Shown here: positions 14,553 through 18,110 of the stretch, piece after piece
Layout of the letters: the number at the start of each line of letters is the position of its first letter
Position numbering within the stretch: the first letter of the stretch is position 1
Source of the DNA: Bacillota bacterium
Lineage (GTDB): Bacteria; Bacillota; Clostridia; Christensenellales; CAG-138
Direction: 5' to 3'
DNA length: 18,110 bases
NCBI GenBank assembly: GCA_023453725.1
Contig: JAEXTB010000266.1
Location: 1-18,110, forward strand
Program-made: the position numbers and the translations under genes
Notes under the pieces: model-generated
What the model was told of the DNA's origin: nothing
Database searches by the model: none
What the model saw: the letters and a program-made list of their open reading frames with translations, nothing else

Positions 14553-14660
14553 ATGAAAAGAACAAAGCTGATTCGCCTGATACTTCTCTTAACGTTGTTG
14601 GTATCCTCCAATTTCCCTGATATAACATGGGCCATAAGAAGATCGGCAAGGAGAGAATAA
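14553..14660 (+). pseudogene. Signal-peptide remnant of an inhibitor lipoprotein
   Basis: A 35-codon frame reads MKRTKLIRLILLLTLLVSSN and stops soon after. It closely resembles the signal of the lipoprotein at 16027 (MKRTIRFAAVFLLAFLLSSC), but the lipobox Cys is replaced by Asn after SS and no mature domain follows. Its stop lies 3 bp before the next ATG. It looks like the stump of a deleted immunity gene, though a tiny membrane peptide cannot be excluded. Confidence 0.45.
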
Positions 14661-14663
14661 TCC

Positions 14664-15896
14664 ATGAAAAAGCTCCTGATTGCGGGCAACTGTATCTTTT
14701 TCTGCTGCGCAGCCGTGCTGGCGGTGCTGCTGTATCAATCTGAAACCCGCCAGCCTATCAAGGCCGACGAGGCCGTTCAAACAGTGCAGCCGGAACCTCG
14801 CACACCTGCTGTTACCCCGCTGCAAACCCCCATACCAACGCCCGATCCGTGGATGATGAAGGAATCCTTCTATCAGCCCTTTGGCGAATTGCCGTTGCCG
14901 GTACTGCAGAGACATGCAGAGGACATACATGATCAACCACAGCATTCCTTGCGGGAAGAAAACCCGATTGACGACGTATTTGAACTCTATTGGCTACGGC
15001 CGAAAAGTACCATGATGGATAACTTTCTGGCAGGCGCTTATCGGGAATGCTGGGAAGCGGAAGCGCTCCACGCGTTGGACTTGCTGGCGGTTACAGAAAA
15101 TCCGGCTGCGGAGTACCCAGTCCGCATACCGGAAGAACTCAGGGGCATGCTGCACGAATTTTCATTTATGACCGGTGAACTCTACGCGGGCACATTCAGA
15201 GATGGTGGCACGGCCTATTCCGGTGCGCTGACAACCGCAAGCGCAGCATGCTTGCGATCCTATACGTTTTTTCTTTACGACCTGCTCGCGTACATGAACG
15301 TGCAGCCGGACTTTGTATTTGATGCAAAGGATGTGCAGGAGGAATGGGACTATCTGTTGCAGGGTTATTACGAACAAGGCGACAAATTCCAGCTCATTAA
15401 GAACATTCCGGCGCAGGGAAAAATTCCGGCCATGGAAGTTACTGTTTCTGGCGACATGTTCGTGGAAGACTATCACGAAAGCTATATGGCCGATATGCTT
15501 ACAATCACGCGAAAGGAAACAGGAGAAAAGATCCAAGAAATCCCCTTGGAATATGAGCATGCGAAAACCGAGCGCTCTCCCTTACCGCTCCTTGGAAATT
15601 CAGAACTCGATCTTAAAGTGGTAGATGCCAATTTTGATGGATATTTGGATATTCAACTGATTCGTGATTTCGGTGTGGATTACAATGAGTTTTACCGGTT
15701 TTTCTTGTGGGACCCGGAACAAGGCACTTTTCATGCCGGGACAGAACTGGACAAACTTTATCTTTGCGGTCCTACATTTGACGCTAAGACCTGTACGGTC
15801 ACCTCGAGAGAAAAAGACGGTTCCTTTTATGATGAACGTGTTTTTCAATACGCCAACGGTGCGCCGGTATTGGTAGAGCAGACCACAGAGGAGTAG
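14664..15896 (+). CDS. Two-domain inhibitor: LprI-like plus XAC2610-like (candidate immunity)
   Basis: The 410-aa protein has an AAGGAG site and an N-terminal anchor (about 4-23), followed by a Pro/Thr linker and an LprI-like domain (about 95-210), a clear paralogue of the preceding gene. A second domain (about 240-405) contains DANFDGYLD (321-329), an acidic D-x-N-x-D-G-x-x-D loop, then FYRFFLWDPEQGTF, FDAKTCTVTS and FQYANGAPVLVEQ. This order matches XAC2610-like proteins; the founding member inhibits a lysozyme-type effector in Xanthomonas. So one protein appears to fuse two lysozyme-inhibitor types. It follows the LprI-like gene in the same direction. Family calls are by pattern and need a profile search. 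Confidence 0.7.
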   Translation: MKKLLIAGNCIFFCCAAVLAVLLYQSETRQPIKADEAVQTVQPEPRTPAVTPLQTPIPTPDPWMMKESFYQPFGELPLPVLQRHAEDIHDQPQHSLREENPIDDVFELYWLRPKSTMMDNFLAGAYRECWEAEALHALDLLAVTENPAAEYPVRIPEELRGMLHEFSFMTGELYAGTFRDGGTAYSGALTTASAACLRSYTFFLYDLLAYMNVQPDFVFDAKDVQEEWDYLLQGYYEQGDKFQLIKNIPAQGKIPAMEVTVSGDMFVEDYHESYMADMLTITRKETGEKIQEIPLEYEHAKTERSPLPLLGNSELDLKVVDANFDGYLDIQLIRDFGVDYNEFYRFFLWDPEQGTFHAGTELDKLYLCGPTFDAKTCTVTSREKDGSFYDERVFQYANGAPVLVEQTTEE

Positions 15897-16026
15897 TGAT
15901 ACCGGCAATGAAGCGTTTGCGACATGAATTGGCTTTACTAATTTCGTGTTTATATGCGGCCCGGGAGAGACTCCGATCCGTTGGCTGTGGGATGAAAACT
16001 GAAAGGTTTCAATTGGAGGGAGAAGT

Positions 16027-16995
16027 TTGAAAAGAACAATACGGTTTGCAGCGGTTTTCCTTCTGGCTTTCTTGCTATCCTCCTGCGCATCCACGCAGGG
16101 GGATAGTCTACGCTCTCTTTCAGAGAACACGCCTGCTTTAGCCCAAACGGAGGCTGGCACGGGCGCGGATACAGCCGCTTATCCGCTTCCGTCAAACTAT
16201 GAAAAAGACTTTCAAGTCGATGAAAATACGGGGATTTTCCATGTGATAGAATCTTTTAAGCAGAACGGGGCCACTCGTTATGCCGTACTGTCCGGCAGCG
16301 TTGAAGAAAACCAGTATCTTAGTGAGCAGGTCGCTGTTACGGATGGGACAACAATATTTTATGAATACGACTTGCGTCCATTTTCTCTTAAAGCGGAACG
16401 GAAAGAACATCTTTATCTCCAAGCGCAGGATATCAATTTTGATGGGCCTATCGATTTCTGGATTGAAGGGGATAACAGCGGTTACTATTGGCTGTGGAAT
16501 GATAAGGGGCGGACATTTGAACGCAGCGCCGCATTGGAAGCGCTGGAGTTGGGATATCCGAGCATTGATGAAAAGAATAAAAAAATCTATTCCTATCACG
16601 GAAAGAGCGAAGAGAATACCATTCTCAGGCGAGTATTCGAGTTTGTAGACGGCATGCCCGTTCTATCAAGCTACACCGAGCGGGTATATGATGAAACACA
16701 GGACAAGGCGATTACGACGACCTATGAATTGCAGAATGGCAAGATGTGCGCGGTAGATGCCGTTTCGCGTATCATTCCGCGATACTATATTGATGAGCGC
16801 ACAAATACATTTTCGCTGGTGCAGATTGTTCCCGCGCAGCAGGAACTCCCGCCCCTTTGTATTACCATTACCGGAGAATTACAGGACGGGCGTTATTACG
16901 GGAAAGAAGCGCTTGTCATAAATCTTACGGACGGTACAGGAAATATATCTGGAAGAAGAGGACATGGGTATCGTATTTCCGGAGTTTTCAAGTGA
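16027..16995 (+). CDS. Lipoprotein with XAC2610-like domains, frameshifted (candidate immunity)
   Basis: The TTG start follows GGAGGGAGAAG. The signal MKRTIRFAAVFLLAFLLSSC has a clear lipobox (LSSC, Cys20), so the protein should be lipid-anchored on the outer face of the membrane. The first domain (about 60-245) shows DINFDGPID (135-143), YYWLWNDKGRTFE, EKNKKIYSYHG and FEFVDGMPVLSSY, the XAC2610-like layout. A second domain begins near 255 (TFSLVQIVPAQQELPPLCIT) but is cut by a frameshift near 16945, after which this frame ends at 322 aa. The continuing half is at 16964-17377. The intact protein would be about 450 aa. Confidence 0.7.
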   Translation: MKRTIRFAAVFLLAFLLSSCASTQGDSLRSLSENTPALAQTEAGTGADTAAYPLPSNYEKDFQVDENTGIFHVIESFKQNGATRYAVLSGSVEENQYLSEQVAVTDGTTIFYEYDLRPFSLKAERKEHLYLQAQDINFDGPIDFWIEGDNSGYYWLWNDKGRTFERSAALEALELGYPSIDEKNKKIYSYHGKSEENTILRRVFEFVDGMPVLSSYTERVYDETQDKAITTTYELQNGKMCAVDAVSRIIPRYYIDERTNTFSLVQIVPAQQELPPLCITITGELQDGRYYGKEALVINLTDGTGNISGRRGHGYRISGVFK

Positions 16996-17377
16996 TGCCA
17001 AGACATCCCTGATTCTTGAAGATATCAACTTTGACGGTTTTCTGGATATGGGTATTTTATATGATACCGGGGCGTCATATGAATGGGTCCGCTATTGGAT
17101 GTGGGATAGAGACCGGGGCGGTTTTCAACTGGATGAAGCGCTGGAAGCGTTGCATTTAGGAGAGATTTCTGTAGACGCAAGAGCAAAAACCTTTACGTCG
17201 TATTGCCCTGATAGTGTAAGCGCGTACACGGAGCGCACATTTCAGTATATCGATGGTGCGCCTGTGCTGATTCGGCAGAAAGATGCGGTTTATGATGTGG
17301 AGCGGGACAAGGTTGTCACTACCATTCAGGAACGGATAGAGGGGGAGATGAAAGGTGTTGAGGTGCGGGAGGAATAG
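16964..17377 (+). pseudogene. Second XAC2610-like domain, displaced by the frameshift
   Basis: In the next frame, open from upstream of the ATG at 16964 (ILEEEDMGIVFPEFSS if one base is dropped), the domain continues with LEDINFDGFLDMGILYDTG, WVRYWMWDRDRGGF, VDARAKTFTSY and FQYIDGAPVLIRQ, the same order as in the two preceding inhibitors. There is no ribosome binding site suited to independent translation. It could be expressed only by frameshifting, reversion or reinitiation. Confidence 0.6.
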
Positions 17378-17386
17378 GAGTACAAA

Positions 17387-17410
17387 GGGGCGCATGCACT
17401 GCATGCGCCC
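17387..17410. terminator. Convergent hairpin terminator
   Basis: A perfect 10-bp stem GGGCGCATGC / GCATGCGCCC with loop ACT lies between the island and convergent iorB. U tracts are short on both sides (TTCC plus; CTTTGT minus). The stem is identical to that of the nrdJ terminator. Confidence 0.65.
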
Positions 17411-17442
17411 TTCCAATCATTATTCCGCACTAAGGAATGCTG

Positions 17443-18027
17443 CTATTCCCCGGCGTACGTGTAACCTCTGTCAAAAGCAGCTTTGTTCATTTCTAAAAAC
17501 TGCGGCTTGACGGTATGTGCAAGCGCATCCATCCATGCTTCCCGCGTAAACGGCAGCTTCCTTGCAAGAACGCCCAGCAGTACAACGTTCGCAGCCCTGT
17601 GGGTGCCGCATTCCGTTGCAATTGCCGTTGCGTCAAGAGCCACGGTGTGAGGCGCGGAGGCCGAAATACGCGCAACCGCATCGTCCGGGTACATGGTCGC
17701 CCCCGTGATCACCGGCATGGGAAGGATCTGCTGTGTATTGACGATGACGGTGCCCGTTTCAGGCTTTACATAAGGCAACGCGCGCAGCGCCTCCAACTTT
17801 TCAAACGCGAGCACGACATCCGCCTGTTCCTGCTCGACCAAAGTGGAATACACCGGTTCCGTTGCGCTCATTCGCACGAATGTTACCACGCTTCCGCCGC
17901 GCTGGCTCATACCGTGCACTTCGCTCACCCGTACATCGTAGCCATGCTGCAACGCAATATGGCCCAGGATTTTGCTGGCGAGCAATGTTCCCTGCCCGCC
18001 CACGCCGACGATCACGATTCCTATCAT
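17443..18027 (-). CDS. iorB: Indolepyruvate ferredoxin oxidoreductase, beta subunit
   Basis: IorB pairs with IorA to oxidise aryl pyruvates from aromatic amino acid breakdown to aryl-acetyl-CoA, passing electrons to ferredoxin in anaerobes. The 194-aa protein has the gamma-type oxidoreductase domain: GVGGQGTLLASKILG (8-22), VRVSEVHGMSQRGGSVVTFVR and ADVVLAFEKLEALRALPYV, which match IorB closely in order and length. GGAGG precedes the ATG. iorA usually sits just upstream; here the 83 bp left in the window hold a hairpin repeat instead, so iorA would be beyond it or elsewhere. Confidence 0.9.
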   Translation of the reverse strand: MIGIVIVGVGGQGTLLASKILGHIALQHGYDVRVSEVHGMSQRGGSVVTFVRMSATEPVYSTLVEQEQADVVLAFEKLEALRALPYVKPETGTVIVNTQQILPMPVITGATMYPDDAVARISASAPHTVALDATAIATECGTHRAANVVLLGVLARKLPFTREAWMDALAHTVKPQFLEMNKAAFDRGYTYAGE

Positions 18028-18043
18028 AAGAGAAGCCTCCGTC

Positions 18044-18110
18044 CTGTCAGGTTAAACTCAAGGTATCGGCGCTTTTAGCGCCGCGTCCTCGGCGGGAGAC
18101 GCCTCGGACA
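18044..18110 (-). repeat. Hairpin repeat, copy B, upstream of iorB
   Basis: The stem GGCGC / GCGCC (18067-18084) sits next to TCAAGGTATC, an inverted copy of the element at 146-172. It is followed by a second imperfect stem GTCC-TC-GGCG / CGCC-TC-GGAC (18087-18109) that the first copy lacks. The window ends inside this region. Confidence 0.45.

Noticed and set aside
15908..16030. 40-aa frame overlapping the start of the lipoprotein gene
   Set aside because: No good ribosome binding site and an Arg-rich, non-signal sequence; it may be another decayed signal stump but support is too thin to list.

Overview
The window looks like a chromosomal segment of a moderately GC-rich anaerobic member of the Bacillota (Clostridia). 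The signs are an ECF-transporter ecfA1-ecfA2-ecfT-truA order, a coenzyme B12-dependent (class II) ribonucleotide reductase, an indolepyruvate:ferredoxin oxidoreductase subunit, GGAGG-type ribosome binding sites and many GC-rich intergenic hairpins. No species call can be made from the sequence alone.

Layout. Positions 1-249 hold only hairpins and a terminator-like stem. Positions 250-4918 are a minus-strand run: ecfA1, ecfA2, ecfT, a small membrane-anchored protein of unknown function, truA and a glutamate 5-kinase-like amino acid kinase. ecfA2/ecfT and ecfT/the small gene overlap by 4 bp. A divergent control region (4919-5242) separates this run from nrdJ on the plus strand. It contains a strong sigma-A promoter and two well-spaced NrdR boxes. 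Positions 7541-9302 carry a DUF2238/YjdF-like membrane protein, a helical protein on the minus strand and a Cys-rich small protein, with clear terminators between them.

Positions about 9430-17410 are an accessory island that reads as a polymorphic toxin/immunity locus. The first toxin has repeated peptidoglycan-binding (PGB) modules and ends in a toxin-44-like domain; a membrane-anchored candidate immunity protein follows it. A second unit starts with only a stub of a PGB motif and leads into a coiled-coil protein ending in a GH24-type lysozyme domain. Behind it stand three genes that look like lysozyme inhibitors: an LprI-like one, an LprI-like plus XAC2610-like fusion, and a lipoprotein with tandem XAC2610-like domains. 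My inference is that the inhibitors protect the producer's wall from the lysozyme toxin.

The most unusual feature is a 106/107-bp block (10088-10193 and 12396-12502) that interrupts the PGB motif of both toxins at the same place. Its first 60 bases are 56/60 identical, it carries in-frame stops, and two of its predicted stems show compensatory base changes. It could be a structured mobile or recombination element at the toxin-swapping junction. Several island genes are broken by frameshifts (9651, about 10290, about 16945), so part of the locus may be decaying or phase-variable.

Positions 17443-18027 (minus strand) encode IorB. The window closes with a hairpin repeat that also occurs, inverted, near its start.
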